A stretch of 64,000 nt of DNA from Actinomadura sp. K4S16 (GTDB lineage Bacteria > Actinomycetota > Actinomycetes > Streptosporangiales > Streptosporangiaceae). Every line of letters starts with the position of its first letter. Within the stretch, counting starts at the first letter, position 1. The DNA is taken from assembly GCF_008327685.1 (NCBI RefSeq), contig NZ_BDDE01000022.1, forward strand, positions 177,048-241,047. The letters are read 5' to 3'. Under the pieces are notes generated by a model. The model worked only from the letters and a program-made list of their open reading frames with translations, had not been told where the DNA came from and searched no databases. This document shows, piece after piece, positions 17,707-27,568 of this stretch. The translations under genes and the position numbers were made by a program.

Positions 17707-18813
17707 CTACGGATCTGTAACTGTCAGCGCCTCATACGCGCTCTTGAACGGTGGATCGCCGCCCTTGGCCGGGTCCACATAGTCCCAGACGTGGCTTGGT
17801 CCAAAGTCATTCAATTGCCATATAGGCGCACCCTCTGAAGGCGGAGCTGTGATACGGAAAGGCTCTCTGTTGTCCGACACTGCAATGACCTTATCTCGTC
17901 CATTGATGATAGCCTTTATTGTAAGTTTAAAGCTACAACTCTGATGTTTGTGCAGCCAAGCCACAACATCGAATGCCTGGGATTTTTGTGCGGCAATCGT
18001 GTAACCGAAAGGTTCTTCGTCTGGCGAAACTTCATTCGGATAATTTTTCGACGTTACCGCAAGCGGATACTTCTTGTCCAAGTCTATAAGAACGGTGCTA
18101 ACGGGTGTTTCTTCTGCACCACCGCCGCTCCAGATATGTACCCCTTTCAGGGGACCAGTGCAACTAAAGTCTGCCACGTGAATGCTATCGAGACTGACCG
18201 CGCCACCGGTGAGGTTTTGGATCACGACACTAAAATACAGATACCCCATAGCAACACCATGGAACTTCTTGGCAAATAGATAGAGGCCGTCGTCCGAGTG
18301 ACCTGGTTCACCCTTGACTGTTTGACCTGAAGGCAGCATCCAGTCCTGCCGAGCGGAATAGAGAAGCCGAAGCTTGGGTGAATGCAAATCCATTGGGTTT
18401 GTGTTCACGGTGACGGTTAGATTTGCCGAGCCAGCCGGGGGTTGCGTTTCAAGTTTTTGCTCCGGAACCGCTTCTTCCGGCTTATCGCGTGCGTCGAAAA
18501 TGACGACCGTGCAAACCAGTATCCCGATGATGCTGAGGGCTATTCCTGTCCATTTACCTATCCGGCGTAAAATAGCCATGCTGCGGACGAGGGCGTAACC
18601 AGAGACCACGGCGACTGTAACCGCCAGAACGACTCTTACTCCGACCGCACCCAGCAACTGCGCCAGTGCCCCGAATACAGCGAACATGACGGCAGGGCCG
18701 AGGACTTGAGTCCAAGGGACCTTATCAAGTTGCCGGCCCAGCCATCCCCGAGATGTCGACGAAGGACCCGGGAGTTCATCGGGATCTTGGCGCCCGTCGT
18801 GCTCACTTGTCAT
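17707..18813 (-). CDS. Hypothetical membrane-anchored protein, 368 aa
   Basis: Residues 1-30 are polar. Hydrophobic segments follow at about 38-58, 60-78 and 88-107 (the last IALSIIGILVCTVVIF). A soluble domain of about 250 residues, probably extracytoplasmic and beta-rich, completes the protein. I do not recognise the family. The gene is noticeably richer in A and T at third positions than its neighbours, a sign of separate acquisition. It sits alone between the SUKH remnant and transposon debris. Confidence 0.75.
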   Translation of the reverse strand: MTSEHDGRQDPDELPGPSSTSRGWLGRQLDKVPWTQVLGPAVMFAVFGALAQLLGAVGVRVVLAVTVAVVSGYALVRSMAILRRIGKWTGIALSIIGILVCTVVIFDARDKPEEAVPEQKLETQPPAGSANLTVTVNTNPMDLHSPKLRLLYSARQDWMLPSGQTVKGEPGHSDDGLYLFAKKFHGVAMGYLYFSVVIQNLTGGAVSLDSIHVADFSCTGPLKGVHIWSGGGAEETPVSTVLIDLDKKYPLAVTSKNYPNEVSPDEEPFGYTIAAQKSQAFDVVAWLHKHQSCSFKLTIKAIINGRDKVIAVSDNREPFRITAPPSEGAPIWQLNDFGPSHVWDYVDPAKGGDPPFKSAYEALTVTDP

Positions 18814-19100
18814 GTGGTCTATTATCCAGATTCAGGCTGATCTTGTCTGGGCCTTGCGGCTCAGTGCTCGATCTGGTTCGTCAAGCGATCGGCGAAGATC
18901 GACGGGTCCTGCGAACCCAACCCCGGTCTTCTCCGGAGGCGGCGGAGGGGATCTGAAGGCGGGGGCATTTCGCCCCAGCTCAGCGAGACGCGCTCCAAGC
19001 CAGGCTGGACCAACAGAGGAGCTACGAGAAACGGTTTAACGACCGAATCGGACGAAACTACTGACGTCGGGCCCATGGCCAGCAGGCTTGGAACGACAGT

Positions 19101-19230
19101 TCAACCTTGGCGATGGAGCCGGGAGCGTTGATGGGCACGATGATCGGAGAGTCGCCGCACGGCGAGGGCCGCAGGTCGCACAACGCCGGTCCTGGCCAGC
19201 TCGACGGCGCGACACCGGAACTCGGGCGGG
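19101..19230 (-). pseudogene. IS3-type OrfA N-terminal fragment
   Basis: The minus strand reads HPPEFRCRAVELARTGVV, the typical first helix of an IS3-family OrfA helix-turn-helix protein, fused in frame to the end of the ISL3 remnant. The rest of the element is missing. Confidence 0.5.
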
Positions 19231-20202
19231 TGAGGTGGTGGCACGGGGCACTTCCTTCCCTGGTTGATCAAGGTCAACCAGATGAGGTGTCCGTGGAACC
19301 GGAGGAAGCTCAGAGATGGCTTGCAGTGAGCACATTCCAGCAGGCCAACGCCCGCATCGAGCAGATCGTGGACCTGCTGCCACCGGGCCAGGGTGGTGGT
19401 CTTTCCGCCATCGAGTCTGCGCACTCGGGAGGCACTGGCCCAGCAGCCGCTATGCACGGCGACCTCCTTACCGACAGCTGGGCGAAGTTGTGCCAGATAA
19501 GCCACCGGTCGCTGCAGGGCGTCGGGCAGAGCCTGGTGCACGGCGTCGGCGTAGCTGGCGGCGCCGTCCCGGCAGACGACCTGCACACCCGGACGCTGGC
19601 GCAGCCACGCTGCAAGGGTGTCGGATCTGCGGTCGGGCAGGACATCGATGCGCCGGCGGGTCTCGGCGTCGATCAGGATGGTCGCGTAGGTCCTGGGGCG
19701 CCGCAGGGAGAAGTCGTCCGTACCCAGCACCCGCGGCGTCGCCACCACCGGTAACGGGATCCGCAGCAGGGCTCGCAGTGCGGTGTGACGGGAGACCGGT
19801 ATTCCCAGGACTGAGATCAGACGGGCACCGGCCCGGCCTGCTAAATCTCCGCCACCGCCCCGACCTGGGCGGTCAGCCGGATAGTTCGTCGCTGATACCG
19901 CTCCAGCAGCCCAGAGAGCTGCTCCCGGAACGTCCGCCGGGGCACCGCCAGTCCCGGCACGCGAGCCGCCGCACTCGCACATCCAGCACGACCGGCCGTC
20001 CATCGACGGGAACATCGGCCACGGTCCGCTCGCACCACCCATGGACATGGGCGGTCCCGACCGCGCAGTCCGGGCAAGGCACCGGCACCCTCCGGCTGCG
20101 GGCCCGCACCCGAATCAGCTCGCCCTCGTCCGTCACATCCTCGATGACCAGGCCGGACAGGTCCGAGAAGACCACATCGACAGGCCTGTCGCCCTCAATC
20201 AC
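19231..20202 (-). pseudogene. ISL3-family transposase pseudogene
   Basis: It begins at about 20202 with SDLSGLVIEDVTDEGELIRV and a zinc-finger-like CPDCAVGTAHVHGWCERTV region. A frameshift follows, then TALRALLRIPLPVVATPRVL, GTDDFSLRRPRTYATILID and QVVCRDGAASYADAVHQALP, the ISL3 DDE core. Frameshifts and the missing C-terminal third make it inactive. Confidence 0.75.
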
Positions 20203-20237
20203 CCCTCAGCGTGACGGGCTGACACCCTCCGCTACCA

Positions 20238-20271
20238 CCGAAACTGCGACAGAGCCGAAACTGCGACAGAG
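20238..20271. repeat. Two tandem 17-bp repeats
   Basis: CCGAAACTGCGACAGAG occurs twice head to tail, 36 bp upstream of the ISL3 transposase remnant. It may be a transposon-end feature or a regulatory repeat. Nothing further can be said. Confidence 0.5.
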
Positions 20272-20399
20272 CCGTTAAATGGACAGACCCCCTTCCGGGC
20301 GAGACCGGCATGGCCACGCTGGTGCGGAGATCGGCCTGTGAGCGCTGCAATGAGCCGTAGAGACGGGTGGTGCCGGGCTCGGCCGGCACCACCCGAGTG

Positions 20400-20570
20400 C
20401 TACTTCAGTATCGAGGGGAGGGTGGACAGCACAGTCCAGGCGCTGCCTCCGCCGGCCAGCAGCGCGGTCGGCCAGGTGCCGCCGGCGGCCAGGGTGAGAC
20501 TGGCCGTTATCGCCGCGATGAGGATCATTGCGATGAGGACTAGCACGGCCTTGGGGTCGAAGAGTTCCAT
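20400..20570 (-). CDS. 56-residue two-segment membrane peptide
   Basis: The ATG at 20570 has GGAGG seven bases upstream. The product begins MELFDPKAVLVLIAMILIAA, continues through a short Gly/Thr/Trp turn (GGTWPTALLAGGGSAW) and ends TLPSILK. Two hydrophobic stretches, about residues 8-29 and 34-53, suggest a small hairpin membrane protein. It is transcribed divergently from the large STAND-type NTPase gene, about 210 bp away. The ribosome site and uninterrupted frame argue that it is real. A small membrane toxin or effector would fit the context, but no homolog is recalled. Confidence 0.65.
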   Translation of the reverse strand: MELFDPKAVLVLIAMILIAAITASLTLAAGGTWPTALLAGGGSAWTVLSTLPSILK

Positions 20571-20770
20571 TGTCTTCCTCCGTTGCGCACAACCGCGGTG
20601 TCTGCCGCGGCTGAGAGGAACCTTGCTTCTTCGCGGGCGGGCAGCGGCGGTTCCCGAACGAAGTGGAACAGGTCGGCCGCGCAGGGCGCTGACCTGGGGC
20701 GCAGGAGAGCCGTCAGGGGCGGCGCCCGATGGGAACCGAACGTTCCCGCACGCCCTGCCTAGCCCAGAGT

Positions 20771-20776
20771 TATGGT
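20771..20776 (+). promoter_or_regulatory. Probable -10 element for a leaderless STAND-NTPase transcript
   Basis: TATGGT lies six bases upstream of ATG 20783 and no ribosome site is present. This spacing is what a leaderless actinobacterial mRNA starting at the A of the start codon would show. The -35 region is not obvious. Confidence 0.45.
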
Positions 20777-20782
20777 TCGTTC

Positions 20783-23700
20783 ATGGGTGAGGGAAATACC
20801 ACTGTGGGTGGTACTGAGGACGGCTCGTCGTTGTTGCGCCGATTCGCCGATGAGCTTCGTGAACTCAAACGAAACGCGGGGTCGCCGTCGCTGAAGGAGA
20901 TCCAGGGCCGGACCGTCGCCAAGCCAGGCATAGCGACAATCAGCGCCCTGTTAGCAGGGCGTGGTGAGCGCGCCCCGCGATGGGATCTGGTGTCCGACGT
21001 TGTGACGGCGCTGGTCGCCTACGCGGAGCCTCGTGGCCTGGAGTTGGACGCCCGAATGGCGGATACGAAGCACTGGCGCAGGCGTCACGAACTCCTGGTG
21101 CAGGCCATGGAGCGTGCGGCCGCTGACCGCACTGCTCGGCTGGGCGCTCTGCTGGCGGAGTTCTCGGTTCTACCGCCGAATCGAATCCGACGACCGCCGT
21201 TCCCGACGCTGGGCGAACTCTCCAGCGACTGGGACGGTAAGCCCTCACCCAAGGGCGGCGTCTACTTGCCTCGGCCCGACTTCGACGAGGAGTTGTGCGC
21301 GGCGCTCGCCGTACCAGCGGCGCCATACCCGTTCGTGCTGGTGTATGGAGACGACGGCGCTGGCAAGTCCACGTCCGCCTGGCACGCGGTCGAGGAGGTC
21401 TTGCCTCCGAACACGAGAGTACTGGTGCCACAGGGTGGGAACGCGCTCGCCGCTCTCGCCGAAAACAAAGACTTGACCTCGATTGCGGCGCCGCCGACCC
21501 TGATCTGGGCGGACGGATTGACAGTCGAAGATTTGGACTGCCTCACCCGCGAGACCGTGGACCGGCTCGCCAGTACAGTGTTCATTGTGGCGACCGTCTC
21601 GGCCCACGACTGCGCCGCGATCCTTGATGCCCCGCGCGGTCGGTTGCCGGTGGCGCGGGACGCTTTGCGTAGCGCGTACTTGCTCCATCTACTGTACGAG
21701 CCCGAGATCATCGAGCAGGTGACGCTCAACTCTGTTGGCGATGCCGTGTCGCTGGATGCGGACCAGATCGGCGATGCCGCACTCGACGCAGACATGATGA
21801 TCCTCCGCCTGACCACCGCGCGTACGGGCAGCCCCGAGGGCATGGCGTTGGTGCGCGCCGCAGTCGATTGCCGCCGCGCTGGACTGAAGCGCCCGGTCTC
21901 CGACAGCGAACTCCGGCGGCTCTTCCCGCACTACCTGGCAGAGATCAGGAACATCTCTGCGACGGACGAGCTCTTCGAAGCGGGCATCACTTGGGCGCAG
22001 GGGGCCGGTTCGGCGAATGACGCGCTGCTCACTGTCATGCCGCGCCGAGGCCGCGACGAACGGCTGTGGGGAGTAGCACGAGTCCTGGTCGACGGTGCCG
22101 AGCCGAACCGGGCGATTCCCGACGCCTTGTGGGCGGAACTGATCGATTTCGCCACGCCTGAGGAGTGCACCCACATCGGAATGAGAGCGGGGGATCTACG
22201 GCGGCTGGCTTACTCTGCCGAGGCCCACACCAAGGCGGCGGCCATGCGCTCTCTCGAGCCGCAAGCCCGTCTGCTCGCTGCCGCCGCGTACAGCGATCTC
22301 GGAGACCGCCGAGCGGCGCGGGAGTCATTCGAGGCCGGGTATCACGCGGCTGTCCGTGACGGACTATCCGGTGAGGCATGCTTCGCCGCCTGCCAGTTGG
22401 GCAACATCGCCAACGCCGACGGCGACACCGATGCCGCGATCGGATGGTGGACCGATGCTGCGGATTGTGACCAGGACTGGTCGCCCGACGCTTGCCTGGC
22501 CCTGGCCACCCATCACGCGCTCTCCGGCGAGGTGGATCGAGCAGTCGAACTGCTCGACCGTGACTTCTCCAGCGCCAAGCCTGCGGTCCGGCGACGGGCC
22601 GTGATGGTTCTGGCCGCGCTGCGGCCGACGCCGGAGGGACTGGCTGAGGTAGCCGGGGATCGGGACGGGAGCGTTGATGACCCCGAGGAGCGACTGCTCA
22701 GGTCCGCGTTAATCGATTATGTGACCCGGCGCATCCGGAACTCAGAGGCGGGCGACGCCGCCGAGGCGGTTGATGTCAACCGTGCTGAGACTCTGTTCGA
22801 CCAGGGTTACAGGGCGCTCTTGTTCGGGTCGAAGCAGGACGCCGCCACAGCCTTTGAACGGTGCATCGAATGCGGTGACGCCCAGCACTCGGTGAACGCC
22901 GCCTTGGAGTTGGGGAGGCTCAGGCGAGAGGAGGGCGACGCGGCCGGGGCCGAACGTGCATTGGCGGTGGTGCTGGACCTGGGCGGACCCGAGATGGCGG
23001 CGCGGGCGCGGTTCAATATGGGCCTGCTCCGCATGGATGTCGGGGATGAGGTCGGCGCGGTCGCGATCCTCGAGAGCGTGCTGGCGACCGGCGACACCAC
23101 ACGCCGGGCCCACGCCGCAGTACTCATAGCCCACATCCGCAAGTCTCAGGGCGCGGATGTGGATGTCGTTGACGGCCTCTATCGGTTGGCGATCGATGCC
23201 GACGACGCCGAGTGGTCGCCATTGGCGCTGACCGAGCTCGGCCTGCGGCACTACGGACGGGACGGCGCCACCGACGAAGCTGTCTCATTGCTGAGCAGGG
23301 CCAGCACATCCCGACACTCCGAAGCGGGGGCCAAGGCAGCGTGGATCTTGGGGCGCCTGCTGGAGGATCGTGAGGACTTCCACGGCGCGATCCAGACCTA
23401 TCAGAAGGCCATCGCAGCGGGGCACCCCGACTTCACCCCGGCCGCGCACTCATCGCTGGGGCAGCTCTACGGGGTTTTGAACCAGACGGCGTTGGCAATG
23501 CGGCACCTTGAGATCGCCTACAACTCCAAGCATCCCGAGTATCGCTTGGAGGCGGCTTTCCACCTAGGACTTCTCCATTACTGGTTCGGTCGCTTCCGGA
23601 ACGCCGCGGCGATGTTGCGCGAGGTAGTGAGCGGCCAGCACCCGAGACTGTGGCCGCATGCGGGCGTGCTGCTGGGCCAGGTGTACGGGAAACTCGGGGA

Positions 23701-24544
23701 TGTCTCACGTGCCGCCGAGGCATGGCAGACGGTGGCTTCATCCGGGATTGAACCCGATGCAAGTGAAGCGATGGCCAATCTTCGCGAGCTTGGTGAGGCA
23801 CCGTTAGCACTCCAGGACCTGTCCAGGGGACACGACTCCGCAGAAGACGAGTCGCCGGCTCCCCAGGGCATCGCCTCGGTCGGGCACGTCAGTGCCGCGC
23901 TGACGACCGCTTCCGAGCCTCAGGGGCTGGGCCAGTTGGTTCTGTCAACCTTCATCGACCGGTCGATCGACATCTCCAGCATTCTCGGCCGCACTCTTGC
24001 CACAGTATCTCGCGCGGAGAACCGCACCGGGTGGCAATTACTCCCCCCATCCCCCGCCCCGTGGGGTGATGCGCGCTGGACGATCCGCCATCACAGCTCC
24101 TGTGTCGGCTACCTCATCTGGCACAACAAGAACGAAAAATACGACGGCACAGGTTGGGAGTTGGCCGTGCCACACGGGCGCTGGTGCTGGTGGAAGGAGG
24201 AAGACGATATGCCCTGGATGCTCCGGTACCTGTCCTCGCCACCGGCAAAGAGAGCCGCGGGCTCGGTTCCACGGGCGTGGACCGACCCCGCTGATGCTCT
24301 TCTGGCCCTTGCCGAGTGGCACTACTGTCCGCGCACCGCGTTGACCACCCTCTTCCTCCTGGCCGAGCAAGGGGTTTCGGTGGATGAGGCCTCCAACATC
24401 GTCCACATAGCTCCGCCCGTCGGTGAACGACTGGTGCGGCGGGCTCAGCGAATCCGTGACAGATCGGGTCGACCGCTCCTCGACCAAGTGGACGAATTCC
24501 TGCCCTTGCGGGAAGCAGACTGGAAGGCAGGGGGGCTCCACTGA
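20783..24544 (+). CDS. STAND-like P-loop NTPase with N-terminal HTH-like region and TPR array
   Basis: A protein of about 1,253 residues. Residues about 12-110 are helical and resemble an XRE-type segment (PSLKEIQGRTVAKPGIATIS). A Walker A motif YGDDGAGKST lies near residue 189, with an aspartate-containing hydrophobic strand TLIWADGL near 240. Residues about 480-1070 are helical tetratricopeptide-like repeats (for example HSSLGQLYGVLNQTALAMRH). The C-terminal ~170 residues (CVGYLIWHNKNEKYDGTGW and WCWWKEEDD) are unrecognised and Trp-rich. STAND proteins are signal-activated NTPase switches used in regulation and in anti-phage defence. The divergent 56-aa membrane peptide may be its partner. 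The ATG at 20783 was chosen because of the -10 element; an upstream start at 20729 is less likely. Confidence 0.75.
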   Translation: MGEGNTTVGGTEDGSSLLRRFADELRELKRNAGSPSLKEIQGRTVAKPGIATISALLAGRGERAPRWDLVSDVVTALVAYAEPRGLELDARMADTKHWRRRHELLVQAMERAAADRTARLGALLAEFSVLPPNRIRRPPFPTLGELSSDWDGKPSPKGGVYLPRPDFDEELCAALAVPAAPYPFVLVYGDDGAGKSTSAWHAVEEVLPPNTRVLVPQGGNALAALAENKDLTSIAAPPTLIWADGLTVEDLDCLTRETVDRLASTVFIVATVSAHDCAAILDAPRGRLPVARDALRSAYLLHLLYEPEIIEQVTLNSVGDAVSLDADQIGDAALDADMMILRLTTARTGSPEGMALVRAAVDCRRAGLKRPVSDSELRRLFPHYLAEIRNISATDELFEAGITWAQGAGSANDALLTVMPRRGRDERLWGVARVLVDGAEPNRAIPDALWAELIDFATPEECTHIGMRAGDLRRLAYSAEAHTKAAAMRSLEPQARLLAAAAYSDLGDRRAARESFEAGYHAAVRDGLSGEACFAACQLGNIANADGDTDAAIGWWTDAADCDQDWSPDACLALATHHALSGEVDRAVELLDRDFSSAKPAVRRRAVMVLAALRPTPEGLAEVAGDRDGSVDDPEERLLRSALIDYVTRRIRNSEAGDAAEAVDVNRAETLFDQGYRALLFGSKQDAATAFERCIECGDAQHSVNAALELGRLRREEGDAAGAERALAVVLDLGGPEMAARARFNMGLLRMDVGDEVGAVAILESVLATGDTTRRAHAAVLIAHIRKSQGADVDVVDGLYRLAIDADDAEWSPLALTELGLRHYGRDGATDEAVSLLSRASTSRHSEAGAKAAWILGRLLEDREDFHGAIQTYQKAIAAGHPDFTPAAHSSLGQLYGVLNQTALAMRHLEIAYNSKHPEYRLEAAFHLGLLHYWFGRFRNAAAMLREVVSGQHPRLWPHAGVLLGQVYGKLGDVSRAAEAWQTVASSGIEPDASEAMANLRELGEAPLALQDLSRGHDSAEDESPAPQGIASVGHVSAALTTASEPQGLGQLVLSTFIDRSIDISSILGRTLATVSRAENRTGWQLLPPSPAPWGDARWTIRHHSSCVGYLIWHNKNEKYDGTGWELAVPHGRWCWWKEEDDMPWMLRYLSSPPAKRAAGSVPRAWTDPADALLALAEWHYCPRTALTTLFLLAEQGVSVDEASNIVHIAPPVGERLVRRAQRIRDRSGRPLLDQVDEFLPLREADWKAGGLH

Positions 24545-24717
24545 TGCAGGCACCGCCGACTCACTCAACTGAACAACGACGCGCGAGCCCCCTGTAAGTT
24601 GCCTGAGGCGGCAGGCGCGCTTTCCTCCACTCGACGACTTGTGATGGAACATCAAACGCATTGCCAGTATCTCCCATTGTGGCCCCCGGAACTCACTCTT
24701 CCGGACTTGTGACAGGA

Positions 24718-25458
24718 ATGGCTTTCTTGATGACGAAGATATCTTCTCGGCAGATACTCGCTTGGACGCTCGCTTTTAGCATTCTATTCATTCTTGTCTT
24801 CCTGTCGCCCCTGGCTCTGCTTGCTCTTAGTGGAACGTTTAATGCAAATTGGACGCGAATTAGCGAGATAGGCCAGGCTTACGGGGGGATTTCTGCGCTT
24901 GTGTCTGCCATTGCACTCTGCGGCCTTGTTGTGTCTCTGCTTCTGCAGATTAGGTCTTACCGTGACAATAGGAAGACTGTTCAGCGAAGTGGGCATTTAG
25001 AGTTAATACGAATGGCAATGGAAAATCCAAGAGCCATATTGCCTGTATGGGGATATTCTGGTATTCGGGTCCGTGATCGAACTGACGAGCAATGGCGACA
25101 ATTTCTATTCATAACTTCGAACTTCAAGCATTGTCAACAGGGATTCCTTTCCGGAGAATTCTCGGAAAGGGTTATACGTGATGAATTGTGTCAGAGTGCA
25201 TTTCAAACCGAGATTGGTCGAGAGTGGTGGCAGGTAGCGCGTTCAACCTGGGAGGCGGATGCGATGAGGGACGAGAAAAGACGTCAGATGTTCGAAATAA
25301 TCGATAGTGAATATCGAGAGGCGATGGAAATGCCGCCGCTTGTTGCAAGCGATGCAGCAAGAATGGACAGAGTCAAGCGAGTGGCATTCGGTGCCACTAT
25401 GCTTGCTGCAGGGCTCGCCTTAGGTGCATTTTTTGGAAAAAGAAATAGTGGTTATTAG
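24718..25458 (+). CDS. DUF6082-like membrane protein
   Basis: About 246 residues if started at ATG 24718 (GTG 24709 and ATG 24730 are alternatives). The first transmembrane segment is near residues 12-37 (LAFSILFILVFLSPLALLA), then ISEIGQAYGGISALVSAIAL forms a second. A cytoplasmic helical domain follows with HLELIRMAMENP, and a last hydrophobic segment ATMLAAGLALGAFFG lies near the C-terminus. The arrangement matches actinobacterial DUF6082 proteins, whose function is unknown. Third codon positions are strikingly A/T-rich compared with neighbours, implying recent transfer. It is the last gene before att copy 3. Confidence 0.75.
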   Translation: MAFLMTKISSRQILAWTLAFSILFILVFLSPLALLALSGTFNANWTRISEIGQAYGGISALVSAIALCGLVVSLLLQIRSYRDNRKTVQRSGHLELIRMAMENPRAILPVWGYSGIRVRDRTDEQWRQFLFITSNFKHCQQGFLSGEFSERVIRDELCQSAFQTEIGREWWQVARSTWEADAMRDEKRRQMFEIIDSEYREAMEMPPLVASDAARMDRVKRVAFGATMLAAGLALGAFFGKRNSGY

Positions 25459-25777
25459 CGTTGGCGGTCGGGATTTGACCCGCTGAGGCTGGGAGGCTGC
25501 ATGTCCCTGGGGCTGCGGCGCGCCAGTGGTGTCCGTGTTTTGGTCTGCTGCCTTCACCGTGATCAATCATATCGCGCCGCTGGACGTGACCGGCCAATCC
25601 AACACTGGGCCGATCAGCACGTCGTGTTAGTCGTGCATCATGGAGCCACGGGAGCCAGTTTCGGGAGCCACCGCAGTCAGGCTCCCATCGACTCAACACG
25701 ACCTAGTTAGGGCGTTCGTGCAGGTGAGAGGCTCCCCGTTCGACTTGGATCGACCTAGATCGACGTTCCTGCTTTTC
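25459..25777. other. Gene-free stretch before att copy 3
   Basis: No supportable gene. It contains GGGAGCCAGTTTCGGGAGCC at about 25653, the same 20-mer found just after att copies 2 and 3, and the repeated GATCGACCTAGATCGACG near the right end. Confidence 0.5.
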
Positions 25778-25820
25778 TTCACACCGAAGAGGCCACTGGT
25801 TCGAACCCAGTATCGCCCAC
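25778..25820 (+). repeat. tRNA-Val(CAC) 3' fragment, att-like copy 3
   Basis: The third identical 43-bp copy, 11.8 kb after copy 2 and again lacking the tRNA 5' half. It is the right limit of the second accreted segment. Confidence 0.75.
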
Positions 25821-26767
25821 CCCAAGTTTCCGCAGGTCAGAGCGTCGTCCACGGCGCGATCTCGCGTGTTCCAATGAGCGCTTCGTAGTCTCGGGAGCCA
25901 GTTTCGGGAGCCACCGTACGCTTCGCAGATTCCCGAAGCGCTCACACAGAGGGTCGATCATCCTGGGTGCGCCATCCGGGGCCGGTCGAGGTCAGCGGTG
26001 AAAGCCATGCTGGCTGCCTTGAAGATCTTGCCGCCCGCTGCGGTCGGCGCCCTCCGCTGGGGTACGCCGACATGGTCGGTGGACCGTACGCGATTCGGGC
26101 GAGCCGGGCATCGTGCCCGGGTAGATGGGGACGGCCAGCTACGTCTTGCGCGGGCACGGCAACCCACGGACCCTGGTCGGCGCGTGTCACGGCGCCGGCC
26201 GCCGAGTGCCGCGCGGCGCGGCGTCCCGCGCGAACGACACCGAACTCGACGCGTTTTTCCTGCATCGCTTCCGCTGTCTGCGCTTGGTCGAGTGGCGTCC
26301 ACGGCTCTAGTACGCGCTAGAGAAGTTGATCAGGGTCGCTGTGGTTGCGTGATGTCGTGTGCTGGTTCGTGCAGGGGGTGGCGATGGCTCGGACGTCGTG
26401 TCCCCCCGGGGCCTGACCGGCGATGAGTGGGCGCTGGTGGAGCAGTTGCTTGCCCGCGCCTGGCGGCGGGCGCCGTCGGGAGGAGCACTCGCGGCGCGAA
26501 GGTCGTGAGGCGGTGTACGTGGTGCGCACCGGCTGCGCTTTGCGGCAGCTGCCTGCTGACTTCCCTGCCTGGCGGGCGGTGTGCTGGTACTTCGTGCGGT
26601 GGGGGAAAGCAGCGGGCTTTGCTGCGGATGCTGGACGTGCTGCGGCAGCAGGTCCGGCGGGACAAGGGCCGGGGCGCCGAGCCCAGCGTGGGCATCATCG
26701 ACTCCCAGAGCGTCAAGGCAGCCGACAACGTCGGCCGGGACACGCGCGGGTATGACGTGGGCGAGAA
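25821..26767 (+). repeat. ~940-bp duplicated segment, copy B
   Basis: Homologous to 14034-14971 in the same orientation, from the tRNA piece to GACGTGGGCGAGAAG. After that point the two copies diverge abruptly, which marks the right edge of the duplicated unit inside the transposase remnant. Confidence 0.7.
26396..26767 (+). pseudogene. IS5-family transposase remnant (second copy)
   Basis: It carries GLTGDEWALVEQLLARAW, then CTWCAPAALCGSCLL and GIIDSQSVKAADNVGRD-type pieces in different frames. As in copy A the frame is broken in several places and the 3' half is missing. Confidence 0.7.
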
Positions 26768-27568
26768 GGGGCCGCAACACCGCGCCCTGCCGGGCCTCTG
26801 CACCGAGCGTGGCGACCGTGGCAAGCGACAGAGGGAATCGAGTACCTCCGGCTGCTGCCTCAGTCCGGAATCGGATTCGAAAACGAACGCCTCCGGCATG
26901 TGGGCCAGTAGACGACGGTTCAGCCGAGGATGATGGTGGTGGCCCACATGCCGACTACTGTCACCATGGCGAGCGGGCCGACGAGCCCCACCACAGGCCT
27001 GCGTGCTCGGAGATGACGAGCCAGTTCCACATCGCCGCCATGACGAACCGGCTCGGGCCTCCATGGCGGGTGGGGTACCTGAGTGTGGGGAACAGGTTTC
27101 GGAGTATGGCCATAACGCGCGCGGCTCCGATTAGCGAGACCATCCACTGCATCGATCTCTCATGGGATGGCTGTCCTGTGCATCGGCCGGAGCGGCTCGG
27201 TGTCCTCGTCGGGTGCGGCCAGCAGCGGACCGGTGCGCTTTGGGCGCCCGATCGTGGTGGTGCGCTCGGCGCCGGGTGGGGCCGAGCAGAGCGGGTCGGC
27301 CCCGTGCGTGGCCGCACCGCGGTCGCGTCCGGCAGCGTGGCCAGGACGGTGGCGCCGATGTCGTGGGTCAGATGGACCGCGCCGGGGACGGAGTCGGCGT
27401 GCAGTGGGTGTCGGCGGCGAAGACAACGGTCAGGTCGCGCCGCTTCGCAGTGGCCGCAGGCCGCGGGCGGCGTCCTTGGCCAGGGCGCGGCCGTCGCGCG
27501 ATCCGGCAGGACTACGGCATGCTGGAGTGGCGCCTGGCCGAGTTGTCCGTCGACGCAGGAGACCTGGC
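26768..27568. other. Degenerate junction between the island and the selenium block
   Basis: No intact gene. The minus strand at about 26925-27130 carries pieces of a membrane protein in two frames (MAAMWNWLVISEHAGLWW and VGLVGPLAMVTVVGMWATTI), apparently split by a frameshift. On the minus strand around 27310-27400 coding-like sequence reads GAVHLTHDIGATVLATLPDA. On the plus strand a frame ending IRQDYGMLEWRLAELSVDAG stops in ATGA over the cysteine desulfurase start. It looks like the worn 3' end of a gene once coupled to it. Confidence 0.4.
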
